Assembly: GCA_013698495.1 (NCBI GenBank) | Contig: JACCUV010000058.1 | Span: 1 to 13,265 of the forward strand | Length of the DNA stretch: 13,265 nucleotides | Direction of reading: 5' to 3' | From: Chloroflexia bacterium | Lineage (GTDB): Bacteria; Chloroflexota; Chloroflexia; Thermomicrobiales; UBA6265 | Part shown: piece by piece, positions 1-7,123 of the stretch | Layout of the letters: each line of letters opens with the position of its first letter | Position numbering within the stretch: the first letter of the stretch is position 1 | Position numbers and translations under genes: made by a program | The notes under the pieces: generated by a model | What the model was told of the DNA's origin: nothing | The model's database searches: none | Seen by the model: the letters and a program-made list of their open reading frames with translations, nothing else

Positions 1-1
1 G

Positions 2-508
2 GCCAGCACCACAGCTGGCGAGATCGCCCGCAATCAGCGGCTGGAGCTGACGATCGACCCCAGGCTGGTCGAGATCCACTTCGGTCATTGCGAGGGTTTG
101 ACGATTTCCGAAGCGGTCGCGCGCTACCCCGAGCTGATGACCTTGGGGGCCGATCCGCTCGATGAGCACTTTGCCTGGCCGGGTGGGGACATCCGCTCGC
201 AATTTCACGCGAATGTACTCGCCACGTTCACGGAGATCGCCCTCGCCTGGCCAGACAGCCACGTCGCGGTCGTCTGTCATGGCGGCGTGATCGGTTCGCT
301 GATCGCCCAACTCGATGGGGGATCGCCAAACGACATCGCGGCCTACCCGGTGGCAAATTGCAGCATCACGCACCTCGAAGTTCACGCCGAAGGAACGACG
401 GCCCACCTCATGAACGATTACTCCCATCTGGAGGCCGTGCACACCCAGCCGTTCACCTACACATTGCCCGTACTTGACGATCGCGATGCTGAAACGAGGG
501 AGCGATAA
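2..508 (+). CDS. Histidine phosphatase family protein (phosphoglycerate-mutase-like), 5' end outside window
   Basis: The frame is open from the window edge, so the N-terminal part with the RHG catalytic motif is missing. The visible part begins inside the helix that follows the first catalytic region, then shows the family block ending FGHCEGLT, where related phosphatases have FGxxEGL. The second catalytic histidine lies in VAVVCHGGVIGSLIA, placed as in the His-phosphatase clan. Family members remove phosphate from sugars, nucleotides or small metabolites through a phosphohistidine intermediate; the substrate cannot be told here. The stop lies 6 nt before the metallo-hydrolase gene, so the two are probably co-transcribed. 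An internal TTG at 98 could be mistaken for a start, but homology runs upstream of it. Family assignment is fairly sure, function is not. Confidence 0.8.
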   Translation, partial: ASTTAGEIARNQRLELTIDPRLVEIHFGHCEGLTISEAVARYPELMTLGADPLDEHFAWPGGDIRSQFHANVLATFTEIALAWPDSHVAVVCHGGVIGSLIAQLDGGSPNDIAAYPVANCSITHLEVHAEGTTAHLMNDYSHLEAVHTQPFTYTLPVLDDRDAETRER

Positions 509-514
509 CACCCT

Positions 515-1306
515 ATGGCAACCATGCTCACGGTGCTGGGCGGCAGCGCGGCATCGGTCGGAACCGGCCAGGGATGCTCCGGGTATCTGGTCTCGACCGA
601 AACCTGCAATGTGGTGCTCGATCTCGGTCCCGACACCCTCCTGGAACTACGCAAGCATACGGACTTCCGCGCGCTGGGCGCCGTCGTCCTCTCGCATCTG
701 CATGTGGATCACATGCTCGACATCGTCGCCCTTCGCTTTTCACTTGCGTACAACCCGATCGAACCGGACAGGCGGACGCCGCTGTGGGTTCCACCGGGAG
801 GTCTGGAGTTTTTCGACAAAGTCGGTGAAGTGTTCTCATCGGATTTCGAACCGGACGATTTCTTCGCCAAGGTCTTCGAAATCAATGAATACGACCCCGA
901 CGGGTCGTTGCAGCTTGGGGATCTCGTCGTGTCGTTCGCGCCGACGGTTCATTTCGTGCCCTGCTGGGCGATTCGCGTCCACCCGATGGGCGATGGCGGG
1001 GACCTGTTGTACACGGCGGACACCGGTCCATCGGCGGACCTCCGCGATTTCGCCCACGGCTCCAGAATCGTGATCGCGGAAGCGTCGACGCCAACTGCCG
1101 AGCGCGATATCATGCCATTCGTGTCGCGGGGGCACCTGACGGCGGTCGAAGCGGCGGAACTGGCGCGCAATGCCGGAGCGGCGATCCTGACCCTCACCCA
1201 CATGTTCGAGGAAAACGATCCGACAATCGCCCTTGCCGAGGCGGCGACGGTGTTCGATGGCGAGATCGTTCACGCGCAGCCCGGAGCAAGAATCACATGG
1301 TCGTGA
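515..1306 (+). CDS. MBL-fold metallo-hydrolase (RNase Z-like group)
   Basis: A complete 263-residue protein. The metal-binding HxHxDH motif is present as HLHVDH (residues 61-66), followed by His146 in TVHFVPCW, Asp169 in YTADTG and His229 in LTLTHM. Together these give a full two-metal site of the metallo-beta-lactamase fold. The late segment GHLTAVEAAELARNAGA is typical of the RNase Z/phosphodiesterase-like branch, but the long exosite arm of true tRNase Z is not evident, so the substrate is open. It is cytoplasmic, with no signal peptide. The start is the ATG at 515; an ATG at 524 (MLTVLGG) is an alternative, and upstream purines (GAGGGA) lie rather far from either. The gene follows the phosphatase closely and overlaps the next gene by 10 nt, suggesting coupled translation. 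Confidence 0.85.
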   Translation: MATMLTVLGGSAASVGTGQGCSGYLVSTETCNVVLDLGPDTLLELRKHTDFRALGAVVLSHLHVDHMLDIVALRFSLAYNPIEPDRRTPLWVPPGGLEFFDKVGEVFSSDFEPDDFFAKVFEINEYDPDGSLQLGDLVVSFAPTVHFVPCWAIRVHPMGDGGDLLYTADTGPSADLRDFAHGSRIVIAEASTPTAERDIMPFVSRGHLTAVEAAELARNAGAAILTLTHMFEENDPTIALAEAATVFDGEIVHAQPGARITWS

Positions 1307-2181
1307 AGCATCCGGAACTGCTCGACATACCCGGCGTCACGATCGGTCATTGGACTGACCCAATCGCCCTGACGGGTTGCACGGTGATCTCTTTCGAGCC
1401 GCAAGCGTTGACCGCCGCCGAAGTGCGAGGCGCGGCCCCTGGGAGCCGCGAGCTCGATGCCCTGGCTCCTGGTCGATTGGAACAACGTGTGGACGCGATT
1501 GTGTTGACGGGAGGGAGCGCCTTCGGACTTCAAGCAGCCGACGGAGTTGCCAAAGAGCTTGCTCGTCGCGGTCGAGGCTATCCGACGTCTACTGGCCCTG
1601 TTCCGATTGTCCCGGCGGCAGTGATTTTCGATTTGGCTACCGGAACGCGTACATCGCCGACCTCAGAGAACGGACGCGACGCACTAAACGCGGCACGGCC
1701 GCTCAGCGCAGTCGAACAGGGAGCGGTTGGGGCCGGAACCGGCGCCCGTTGGGATAAATTTGCCCCTGAATCGCGCCGGGGCGGACTGGGAATCGCTCAA
1801 GTCGCATTCGAAGAGCACCTGGTGACGGCACTGGTCGTTCTCAATGCGATGGGCGTCGTTCGCGATCGCGGACCCGACCCGCGGCCTGGCCTCCTGGCCG
1901 GTCGGACCGGGCAATTTGGTTCCCTCGAGGCCACGACACTGATTTCCGTGGTCACCTCGGCGCCTTGCGATCATGGGTCGCTCACCAGGATGTGCGTGGC
2001 CGCGCACGACGCGCTCGCGCGGATGGTTGTGCCCGCGCACACCATGCTCGATGGCGATGTCGCATTTGCCTCCACCATCGAAGATGGCCCGCGCAATACC
2101 GAGTTGAGCATGCATGTATCAATGGCAACCGAATTGGCGGTTGAGGAAGCCATTTTGCGCGCGGCGACCGCCGCCACCTGA
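1297..2181 (+). CDS. P1 family peptidase (S58/DmpA-like, L-aminopeptidase/D-esterase type)
   Basis: A 294-residue protein with the hallmarks of the DmpA/P1 family: VLTGGSAFGLQAADGV (residues 69-84), RGRGYPTSTGPVPIVPAAVIFDL (about 91-112), GRRGGLGIA-like glycine segment near 160-167, and the C-terminal block AHDALARMVVPAHTMLDGD (236-254). Family members are N-terminal-nucleophile hydrolases that cleave themselves into two chains. The likely nucleophile is a Thr in the EATTL segment (213-214), by analogy with the NTTL/NTTI site of relatives; this is inferred. Known members act on N-terminal residues of small peptides or amides, or on beta-peptides. The ATG lies inside the end of the metallo-hydrolase gene in another frame (10-nt overlap). 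Cytoplasmic; the physiological substrate is unknown. Confidence 0.88.
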   Translation: MVVKHPELLDIPGVTIGHWTDPIALTGCTVISFEPQALTAAEVRGAAPGSRELDALAPGRLEQRVDAIVLTGGSAFGLQAADGVAKELARRGRGYPTSTGPVPIVPAAVIFDLATGTRTSPTSENGRDALNAARPLSAVEQGAVGAGTGARWDKFAPESRRGGLGIAQVAFEEHLVTALVVLNAMGVVRDRGPDPRPGLLAGRTGQFGSLEATTLISVVTSAPCDHGSLTRMCVAAHDALARMVVPAHTMLDGDVAFASTIEDGPRNTELSMHVSMATELAVEEAILRAATAAT

Positions 2182-2255
2182 TCCGGTGATACACTGAATA
2201 TCAGGCCAAGACTCACGCTCTGTCGGCTCGGACGCTAGCAAACTGGCATTGTGCA

Positions 2256-3134
2256 ATGACTTCATTTGTGCCTGAGACAACCAGGTTCCCAACCGGACGC
2301 CCAACGATCGTCGCCGGAATTAGCGCCTCCCGGTTCGGTTCGCTGGGCAGCAGCCTGGAGCAGGCCGCCGCTCACGAGTTTTTCGCGACAGATGTCGATT
2401 TGCGAAGGTCGCTGTGGACGCCGTCGGTCGCATCGCTCTGTTCCCGGCAACGTGCCGGACTTGTCCGGATGCGGACGGTTTGGGTTCCCGGCTCGGTCAC
2501 CGGCCAGTTGGTGGAGCGGCGAACGACGCGACTCTGGAAGTTCCTCGACCACGCGGTGGCGCGGATGGGTCTGCGTATGGTGATTCTGCCGCGCAGCTCG
2601 GAAGTCGGCCGTGGTCCCTTCCTTGGCGCGGAACTGCGGCGGCGAATGGGGGCGTCAGCGCCTGGCGCCGTGCGCCTGGCGATCGGGGTCAAGGGGTCGG
2701 CGGTGTATCGCGGACACGATCAACTCGACCAACTGCGATCGCTGCGGCACACCGCTGAGGAGTGGGATCTGGATATTGCGCTCGACCTCGCGGGCGATGT
2801 GCCCCACTACCTCGAAGCGGAGGCTGCCGTTCTGCGGTTGTTGCCGAGGCTTACCCTGGTGCGGATTCCATCGTGGGTGTCGGCCTCGGGGGAACTCAAC
2901 GCCAACGACCCGATCTCGCGGCGGGTGGTGGCGATTCTCGCCGATCAGGGGTACGCGGGTACGATCAGCATCGTGCCGGCGCGATCGCCACTTCAACTTC
3001 CGTGGACGCGTACATATGTGTCGATGAACGACGAGTGGACCCGGTCGCTGATCCTCGATCAGTACGACCGGCAACGAACCGACGATCGACCCGCGCCGTA
3101 CATCTCCCCCGAGCTTTTCCGCGAGCAGTACTGA
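2256..3134 (+). CDS. Uncharacterised 292-residue protein
   Basis: I do not recognise this protein. The frame is a full-length open reading frame in the same direction as the three genes before it, after a 74-nt gap. The sequence is soluble, with no signal peptide, membrane segment or cysteine cluster. The middle alternates short hydrophobic strands with charged helices (LRMVILPRSS, VRLAIGVKGS, LDIALDLAGDV, LTLVRIPSWV, GTISIVPARS), which resembles the strand rhythm of a TIM barrel such as the sugar-isomerase or DUF72-like groups. That resemblance is inference only. Asp/Glu/His ligands of a metal-dependent isomerase are not obvious. No good Shine-Dalgarno precedes the ATG at 2256, so the true start may differ. 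It is less GC-rich at its start than inside. Confidence 0.6.
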   Translation: MTSFVPETTRFPTGRPTIVAGISASRFGSLGSSLEQAAAHEFFATDVDLRRSLWTPSVASLCSRQRAGLVRMRTVWVPGSVTGQLVERRTTRLWKFLDHAVARMGLRMVILPRSSEVGRGPFLGAELRRRMGASAPGAVRLAIGVKGSAVYRGHDQLDQLRSLRHTAEEWDLDIALDLAGDVPHYLEAEAAVLRLLPRLTLVRIPSWVSASGELNANDPISRRVVAILADQGYAGTISIVPARSPLQLPWTRTYVSMNDEWTRSLILDQYDRQRTDDRPAPYISPELFREQY

Positions 3135-3192
3135 GCCAGCAAGCGAGGTCGCGGGACCCGAAGCGCATCACTCCGCTGACGGCAACCCTTGT

Positions 3193-3380
3193 GTAGAGAC
3201 CATGGAATGACCAACGTCGGCGCCACCGCGTCGTACAGTTCGCGCAGAACGCGCCAACCGGAGCGCGCTGGCACGAGCAACAGGAGGTCAAGCATGGATG
3301 GCACAGCATACATGGGACTGGATGTCCATCTGCGCACGATTCATGAGGCAGTCGTGACCGCCACAGGGGCGGACCTGGAT
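3193..3380 (+). mobile_element. Decayed left end of an IS110/IS1111-type element
   Basis: This stretch aligns without gaps to the left end of the complete element (from about 9880), from GTAGAGACCATGGAATGA through the Shine-Dalgarno AGGAGGT and the first 29 or so transposase codons, then stops matching near 3380. Scattered substitutions show that it comes from a related but not identical element. No transposase body or right end follows. It lies in the same orientation as the complete copy and downstream of rpsI, between the two convergent gene blocks. Confidence 0.88.
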
Positions 3381-3392
3381 CGACCGGCGTAG
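3294..3392 (+). pseudogene. Truncated IS110-family transposase, N-terminal stub
   Basis: The reading frame codes for only 32 residues, beginning MDGTAYMGLDVHLRTIHEAV. It matches the N-terminus of the 354-residue transposase at 9981-11045, including the first catalytic Asp in GLDVH. After about residue 28 the sequence departs from the intact copy and meets a TAG stop. The Shine-Dalgarno is intact, so the stub might still be translated, but it lacks the remaining DEDD residues and the serine domain and cannot be active. Confidence 0.85.
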
Positions 3393-3425
3393 ACATTTGC
3401 GCACACCGGAAGTTGTCGATCCAGT

Positions 3426-3462
3426 TGTCCGCCCGTCTCGAACCGTTGTAACCGGGCGGACA
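3426..3462. repeat. Inverted repeat, 10-bp arms TGTCCGCCCG / CGGGCGGACA
   Basis: The arms occupy 3426-3435 and 3453-3462 and are perfectly complementary around a 17-nt loop. The same GTCCGCCC core recurs in the hairpin at 3615-3636. Both lie in the gene-free stretch between the IS remnant and rpsI, and may be a small dispersed repeat, but copy number elsewhere is unknown. Confidence 0.6.
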
Positions 3463-3571
3463 CCCCAACGTGGCTGTTGGCAAGACGGCTGTCTCTCCGG
3501 AGGTACCGCCCCTACGTCTGCGGCCTGGTCACGCGAGTACGCTAAATCGCTCGAAGTTGGAGGAAGAGGAA

Positions 3572-3599
3572 ACGCCGGTGGCCCCATCGCCACCGGCGT
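3572..3599 (-). terminator. Likely rho-independent terminator of the rpsI end of the operon
   Basis: On the minus strand a 10-bp perfect GC-rich stem (ACGCCGGTGG / CCACCGGCGT) with an 8-nt loop is followed directly by the pyrimidine run TTTCCTCTTCCTCC. It lies about 58 nt past the rpsI stop, at the end of the ribosomal gene series. The tail is C/T mixed rather than pure T, so efficiency is uncertain. No gene on the other strand ends close enough to make it clearly two-way. Confidence 0.65.
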
Positions 3600-3614
3600 G
3601 TTGATTGGCGGGTT

Positions 3615-3636
3615 GGGCGGACACGTGGGTCCGCCC
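3615..3636. repeat. Hairpin GGGCGGAC / GTCCGCCC downstream of rpsI
   Basis: Eight-base perfect arms (3615-3622 and 3629-3636) around the loop ACGTGG lie 22 nt past the rpsI stop, before the terminator. The arms share their core with the inverted repeat at 3426-3462. The hairpin could be a 3' stabilising structure or part of a dispersed repeat. Confidence 0.5.
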
Positions 3637-3657
3637 GTACGAGCTATGGGGCAAGAA

Positions 3658-4071
3658 TTATCGCTTCGTGTACTGAGGGGCCTTGCGGGCTCGCTTGAGC
3701 CCGACCTTCTTACGCTCTTTCTCGCGGGAGTCGCGGGTCAGGAGCTTGGCGGTCTTCAGCGCGGGGCGCAGTTCCTCGTCGGCGCGGATCAGCGCGCGGG
3801 AAATGCCGTGGCGAATGGCCCCGACCTGACCCGACGAGCCACCGCCGACGACCGAAGCCACGACATCGAACCGCTCGGTTGTGCCGGTGACGCGAAACGG
3901 TTCGGCCATGATCAGATAGTGCAGCTCGCGACCACCGAAGTGCTCGCGGACCGGCTTGCCATTGACGGTGAAGGCGCCATCTCCGGGGTAGAGGCGAACG
4001 CGCGCGATCGCGGTTTTGCGGCGGCCAACGCCGTAATAGTATTGCCCCTTGGGCATGGTTGAATCGCTCAT
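3658..4071 (-). CDS. rpsI: 30S ribosomal protein S9 (uS9)
   Basis: A 137-residue uS9, close to the usual length. It has the N-terminal block YYYGVGRRKTAIARVRL, the central GGGSSGQVGAIRHGISRALI and the conserved C-terminal tail ending QYTKR, whose last residues contact the P-site tRNA in the ribosome. The start is the ATG at 4071, since a strong Shine-Dalgarno (AAAAGGAGA, 4076-4084) overlaps the rplM stop codon; an internal Met (MPKGQYYY) is a less likely start. Only 11 nt separate it from rplM, the usual L13-S9 pair, so translation is probably coupled. It is the last gene of the minus-strand series and is followed by a terminator-like hairpin. Confidence 0.97.
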   Translation of the reverse strand: MSDSTMPKGQYYYGVGRRKTAIARVRLYPGDGAFTVNGKPVREHFGGRELHYLIMAEPFRVTGTTERFDVVASVVGGGSSGQVGAIRHGISRALIRADEELRPALKTAKLLTRDSREKERKKVGLKRARKAPQYTKR

Positions 4072-4082
4072 TGCTTCTCCTT

Positions 4083-4547
4083 TTACCTGGTCGCCTGGCG
4101 AACCGCGGTGTCGTCAAGCTCGAGAGGGGCAGGGTTCTGCGCGCCGTGCGGATGCTGTGTGCCTTCGAAGATCTTCAGCTTCTTGATTTGCTGCTTGCCG
4201 AGCGCGTTGCGCGGCAGCATCCCGCGAACAGCGTTCTCGATGATGCGGTCCGGGTGACGCTCGCGCAAGTCTTTCAAGGAGGTCGTTTTCAACCCGCCGG
4301 GGTAACTGGAGTGGCTGTAGTAGAACTTTTGGGTTTCCTTGTTGCCGGTAACCTTGACCTTGCTCGCATTGAGCACGATCACGAAATCCCCCGTGTCGAT
4401 GTGGGGGGTGTAAATCGGCTTGTTCTTGCCGCGAAGCGTGGCGGCAATGGCCGAACAAAGGCGACCAAGGGTTTTGCCCTCGGCGTCGACCACGAACCAG
4501 TTGCGAGTCACCTCGCCTGGTTTAGCTGAATAGGTACGTCGTTCCAC
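4083..4547 (-). CDS. rplM: 50S ribosomal protein L13 (uL13)
   Basis: A 154-residue uL13 of the large subunit. Recognisable blocks are WFVVDAEGKTLGRLCSAIA, YTPHIDTGDFVIVLNASKV, the YYSHSSYPGGLK segment, and NAVRGMLPRNALGKQ before a KLKIFEGTQHPH motif. The C-terminus runs some ten residues beyond typical family members. The start is a GTG at 4547, preceded by AGGGAG (4555-4560) at 7-nt spacing; that Shine-Dalgarno touches the truA stop, which lies 12 nt upstream. Its place between truA and rpsI is a common bacterial arrangement. Many L13 proteins are assembly initiators of the 50S particle. Confidence 0.97.
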   Translation of the reverse strand: MERRTYSAKPGEVTRNWFVVDAEGKTLGRLCSAIAATLRGKNKPIYTPHIDTGDFVIVLNASKVKVTGNKETQKFYYSHSSYPGGLKTTSLKDLRERHPDRIIENAVRGMLPRNALGKQQIKKLKIFEGTQHPHGAQNPAPLELDDTAVRQATR

Positions 4548-4559
4548 GATTGTGCTCCC

Positions 4560-5471
4560 TTAGCCATCTTCCGTTTGGGCGAGCGAAATGCCCGCAATCT
4601 GTTTGCCATTCGGGTCCGGGTCAGGAACATCGCTGCCATACCCTACCCGCCAAAGTATCAATCCGTGCGCCGGGGCCAACACTGGGCCGACCCTTCGATC
4701 CGCGACTTCGAGCAGCTCCGAGATCCAGGTCGCGGGCCGCTCGTGCGATCCGACCGAGACCAGGGCCCCTGCTAAAGTCCGCACCAATTGCGGCAAGAAG
4801 CCATCGGCAATGATCCTGATTTCAATGCCGATCCCCGATTCCGGGATCACGGCCCACCAAGGACCGACCGCGCGAACTCCGCAATGATAGACCCTGCGGA
4901 CGGTACCGCGCTTGGCCTTCACTCTGTCCGACCATGGGACACCTTCGCCGCCGCCGGTGAAGGCGGCCAGGTTGTGAGTTCCTTCGAGCAGGCTCGCGGC
5001 CCGCGCCATCCGCGCCAGATCGAGTTCCGACCGTCGCGTCCAAGCGAATCGCTCCACCAGCGGTTGTTTGCCGCCAACCCAAAGTCGATACCGATACTCT
5101 CGCCATCGCGCATCGAATCGCGGGTGGAACCCCGGATCGACTCGTGACAAGGCTGAAATCGCCAGGTCGTCCGGCAAGAGTCGGTTAAGCGCCTTGTGGA
5201 GCGCAGCTTCCGACATTCCAGGCCGGATGTCCGCGCCGCGGACCACCTGGCCCACCGCGTGCACACCGCGATCGGTGCGTCCGGCGAATTCGGTTGCGGC
5301 TTTGCCGCCTCCGAGCCGTGCGAGCGCCTCATCCAGTTCTTGCTGAACGGTTCGCACGCCCGCTTGCCGCTGCGACCCCCAAAACCCGGTTCCGTCGTAC
5401 CCGACGATGAGTTTGAGCACCGCTGTCGCCAACTGACTCCTGGCAGCAAATGGCTCCCCGGAGTGTGACAT
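4560..5471 (-). CDS. truA: tRNA pseudouridine(38-40) synthase
   Basis: TruA converts uridines 38-40 of the tRNA anticodon arm to pseudouridine. The N-terminal strand LKLIVGYDGTGFWGSQRQ and the catalytic block FAGRTDRGVHAVGQV (catalytic Asp67) are clear, as are FHPRFDARWREYRYRL and the C-terminal DGFLPQLVRTLAGALVSVG. At 303 residues it is somewhat long, with a polar tail after the WRVGYG motif. The start is uncertain: the ATG at 5471 has no Shine-Dalgarno and abuts a palindrome over the rplQ stop, while a TTG at 5432 (residue 14) follows AGGAG (5437-5441) by 4 nt and is nearer the family's usual N-terminus. It sits between rplQ and rplM, as in many Gram-positive bacteria. Confidence 0.95.
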   Translation of the reverse strand: MSHSGEPFAARSQLATAVLKLIVGYDGTGFWGSQRQAGVRTVQQELDEALARLGGGKAATEFAGRTDRGVHAVGQVVRGADIRPGMSEAALHKALNRLLPDDLAISALSRVDPGFHPRFDARWREYRYRLWVGGKQPLVERFAWTRRSELDLARMARAASLLEGTHNLAAFTGGGEGVPWSDRVKAKRGTVRRVYHCGVRAVGPWWAVIPESGIGIEIRIIADGFLPQLVRTLAGALVSVGSHERPATWISELLEVADRRVGPVLAPAHGLILWRVGYGSDVPDPDPNGKQIAGISLAQTEDG

Positions 5472-5487
5472 CGTCGCTAAGCGACGA
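5471..5487. repeat. Palindrome over the rplQ stop and truA start
   Basis: TCGTCGCT-A-AGCGACGA is a 17-nt perfect palindrome with one central base. It covers the rplQ stop codon (5477-5479) and the first base of the truA ATG. In the mRNA it could form a short stem limiting truA initiation until ribosomes translating rplQ open it. Confidence 0.5.
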
Positions 5488-5830
5488 ACTCGATCAGCAC
5501 GATCGGAGCCGCGTCGCCACGGCGCAAACCGAGCTTTGAAATCCGTGTATATCCACCGGCAGTATCCTCGTAGCGAGGAGCAACCACGTCGAAGAGTCGC
5601 TCGACCGATCGTTTGTGATCGAGGCGGGACATCACCAGGTTACGGTGATGCGCAGAGTCGTCGCGCGCGATAGTGACAAGTTTCTCGACAACGCTACGCA
5701 GCTCCTTGGCTTTGGCCTCGGTGGTCGTGATCCGTTCGTGGAGAATCAGTGAGATCGCCTGCTGTCGGAGCATGGCCTTGCGCTGGCTGGGATTGCGGCC
5801 GAATTTACGGCCCGATTTACGATGCCTCAT
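5477..5830 (-). CDS. rplQ: 50S ribosomal protein L17 (bL17)
   Basis: A 117-residue bL17 of normal length, beginning MRHRKSGRKFGRNPSQRKAM and followed by the LILHERITTTEAKAKELR segment; the C-terminal GGYTRISKLGLRRGDAAPI is equally diagnostic. L17 is a bacterial-specific large-subunit protein near the exit tunnel. The ATG overlaps the rpoA stop in an ATGA arrangement (4-nt overlap), so ribosomes finishing RpoA can restart here. A purine-rich stretch (AGAGGAAGAG) coding for the end of RpoA may serve as the ribosome binding site. The rpoA-rplQ pair is conserved in most bacteria. Confidence 0.97.
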   Translation of the reverse strand: MRHRKSGRKFGRNPSQRKAMLRQQAISLILHERITTTEAKAKELRSVVEKLVTIARDDSAHHRNLVMSRLDHKRSVERLFDVVAPRYEDTAGGYTRISKLGLRRGDAAPIVLIEFVA

Positions 5831-6891
5831 GACTGCTCTTCCTCTTCTTCACTGACCCCGGCGCCGAGCCCGCCCAGCGACTTGATCGCCTCAGCGACTT
5901 CCAGCGATTCGGCATCCTCCTCGTCGTCGCCGGCGTCCTCCACATCGACCACCAGCTCAGTCTCCGGCAGGTAGCCATACTCATGCAGCTTCTCGCGAAG
6001 CTCGGTGAGCGACCGTGGTCCAAAGTTCCTGATCGAAAGCAGCTGGTCCGGGTCCATCGTCAAGACCTGGCCAACCTTGTCGATCTGTTTGCTGCGCAGC
6101 GCATTGAGCACACGCGGCGAAAGACCCAATTCGGCCAACGGCTTGTTCTGGACTTCTTCGGGAATGAACGAATTGGCCGACGCTTCCGGCTCGGGCCGGG
6201 TGAACTCGGAAAAGACACGGGCATGATCCATGAGGATCGTGGCCGCCCGCGACAGGGCGTCGTCCGGTTCAATCGTGCCGTCAGTCAGGATCTCGAGAAT
6301 GAGCCGATCGTACTCGACATTCTGACCGACACGGGTCGGTTCGATCACAAAGTTCACGCGCTGGATCGGGGTGTAGATCGCGTCGATTGGAATTTCGCCG
6401 AGGGCGAAGGTTTCCTGGGTTTCGGCCGGTCGATATCCGCGATCGCGGCTGATCCAGAGGTCCATGTCGAGCACGGAATCCGGTCCATCGAGGGTGGCGA
6501 TGGGATGTTCGTCGTTGACGACCTCGACTTCAACTGGCCACTCGATGTCGCCAGCGGTCACTGCCGTCTCGCCCTCGCCATCTCCGCGTTTGTAGAGGTG
6601 CGCGCGCACCTCGCCATGCAGTTCCTGCACGCGTCGGAGGCGAATGCCCTTGAGATTGAGAACGACTTCTGTCACATCCTCTCGGACGTTCGGGATAGTG
6701 GCAAATTCGTGCCAAACGTTGTCGATCCGAATACGTGAGACGGCGCAGCCCTCGAGCGATCGGAGGAGGATACGGCGCAACGAGTTGCCCAGCGTAGTGC
6801 CATAGCCTGGCTCCAGCGGTTCGACCTGGTAGCGCCCATAGTTGCGCCCCGTCTCGATGGTTTTGATGGTGAAATCGGGTGACTGCAACAA
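5827..6891 (-). CDS. rpoA: DNA-directed RNA polymerase subunit alpha
   Basis: Alpha dimerises to nucleate assembly of RNA polymerase, and its C-terminal domain binds promoter UP elements and activators. The N-terminal domain shows VEPLEPGYGTTLGNSLRRILLRSLEG (about residues 23-48) and the R..NFVIEPTRVGQ..YD core; the C-terminal domain spans about 248-312 with LAELGLSPRVLNALRS and IRNFGPRSLTELREKL. The frame is open up to 7095, but the start is a TTG at 6891: AAGGAGG (6901-6907) lies 9 nt upstream and family homology begins just after it; a second TTG follows at once. The result is 354 residues. An Asp/Glu-rich tail (313-354, ending SEEEEEQS) extends past the usual C-terminal domain. A 232-nt gap separates it from rpsK. 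Confidence 0.96.
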   Translation of the reverse strand: MLQSPDFTIKTIETGRNYGRYQVEPLEPGYGTTLGNSLRRILLRSLEGCAVSRIRIDNVWHEFATIPNVREDVTEVVLNLKGIRLRRVQELHGEVRAHLYKRGDGEGETAVTAGDIEWPVEVEVVNDEHPIATLDGPDSVLDMDLWISRDRGYRPAETQETFALGEIPIDAIYTPIQRVNFVIEPTRVGQNVEYDRLILEILTDGTIEPDDALSRAATILMDHARVFSEFTRPEPEASANSFIPEEVQNKPLAELGLSPRVLNALRSKQIDKVGQVLTMDPDQLLSIRNFGPRSLTELREKLHEYGYLPETELVVDVEDAGDDEEDAESLEVAEAIKSLGGLGAGVSEEEEEQS

Positions 6892-6900
6892 GCGAAAATG

Positions 6901-6907
6901 CCTCCTT
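6901..6907 (-). promoter_or_regulatory. Strong Shine-Dalgarno deciding the rpoA TTG start
   Basis: The minus strand reads AAGGAGG, a full anti-16S match, 9 nt before the first of two consecutive in-frame TTG codons. It rules out the longer open frame starting at 7095. The remaining leader up to the rpsK stop (6908-7123) contains no gene I can recognise. Confidence 0.85.
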
Positions 6908-7123
6908 GTGACGCTGCTCTGCCGTATGTGGTCGTGCCCGTTGAGCTGTCGGTTGGACCCGGGCAACGGACCAGATTCATCCTGCTTCGGGTCCGCGAGC
7001 CGTTGGAAATTCGATCGGCTGGCGCCGGCCTGATGTCCGTCGCGCCGCTGGACTTCGCCCACCCACGAGGATGGCGACGTCGCTCTTCTCCACACCGCGG
7101 TTGCGGAGCAGGAGCTTCGATTG

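Noticed and set aside
3190..3337. Minus-strand frame at the IS left ends (LVPAR.GWRVLRELY..VAPTL.IPWSL), similar in both copies
   Set aside because: Most differences between the two copies change the amino acid, so there is no sign of selection on a protein; the conserved DNA is better explained as IS end sequence.
3426..3462. CRISPR-like repeat
   Set aside because: There are only two related hairpins, with no regular spacers or cas genes.
3381..3657. 221-codon plus-strand frame from 3397 to 4062
   Set aside because: Most of it is the shadow of rpsI; the part before rpsI is repeat and terminator sequence.
5983..6738. 251-codon plus-strand open frame over rpoA
   Set aside because: Shadow of a highly conserved gene, with no motif or ribosome site of its own.
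6892..7095. Longer rpoA start at 7095
   Set aside because: The extra residues have no alpha-subunit homology, and a full Shine-Dalgarno lies before the TTG at 6891.
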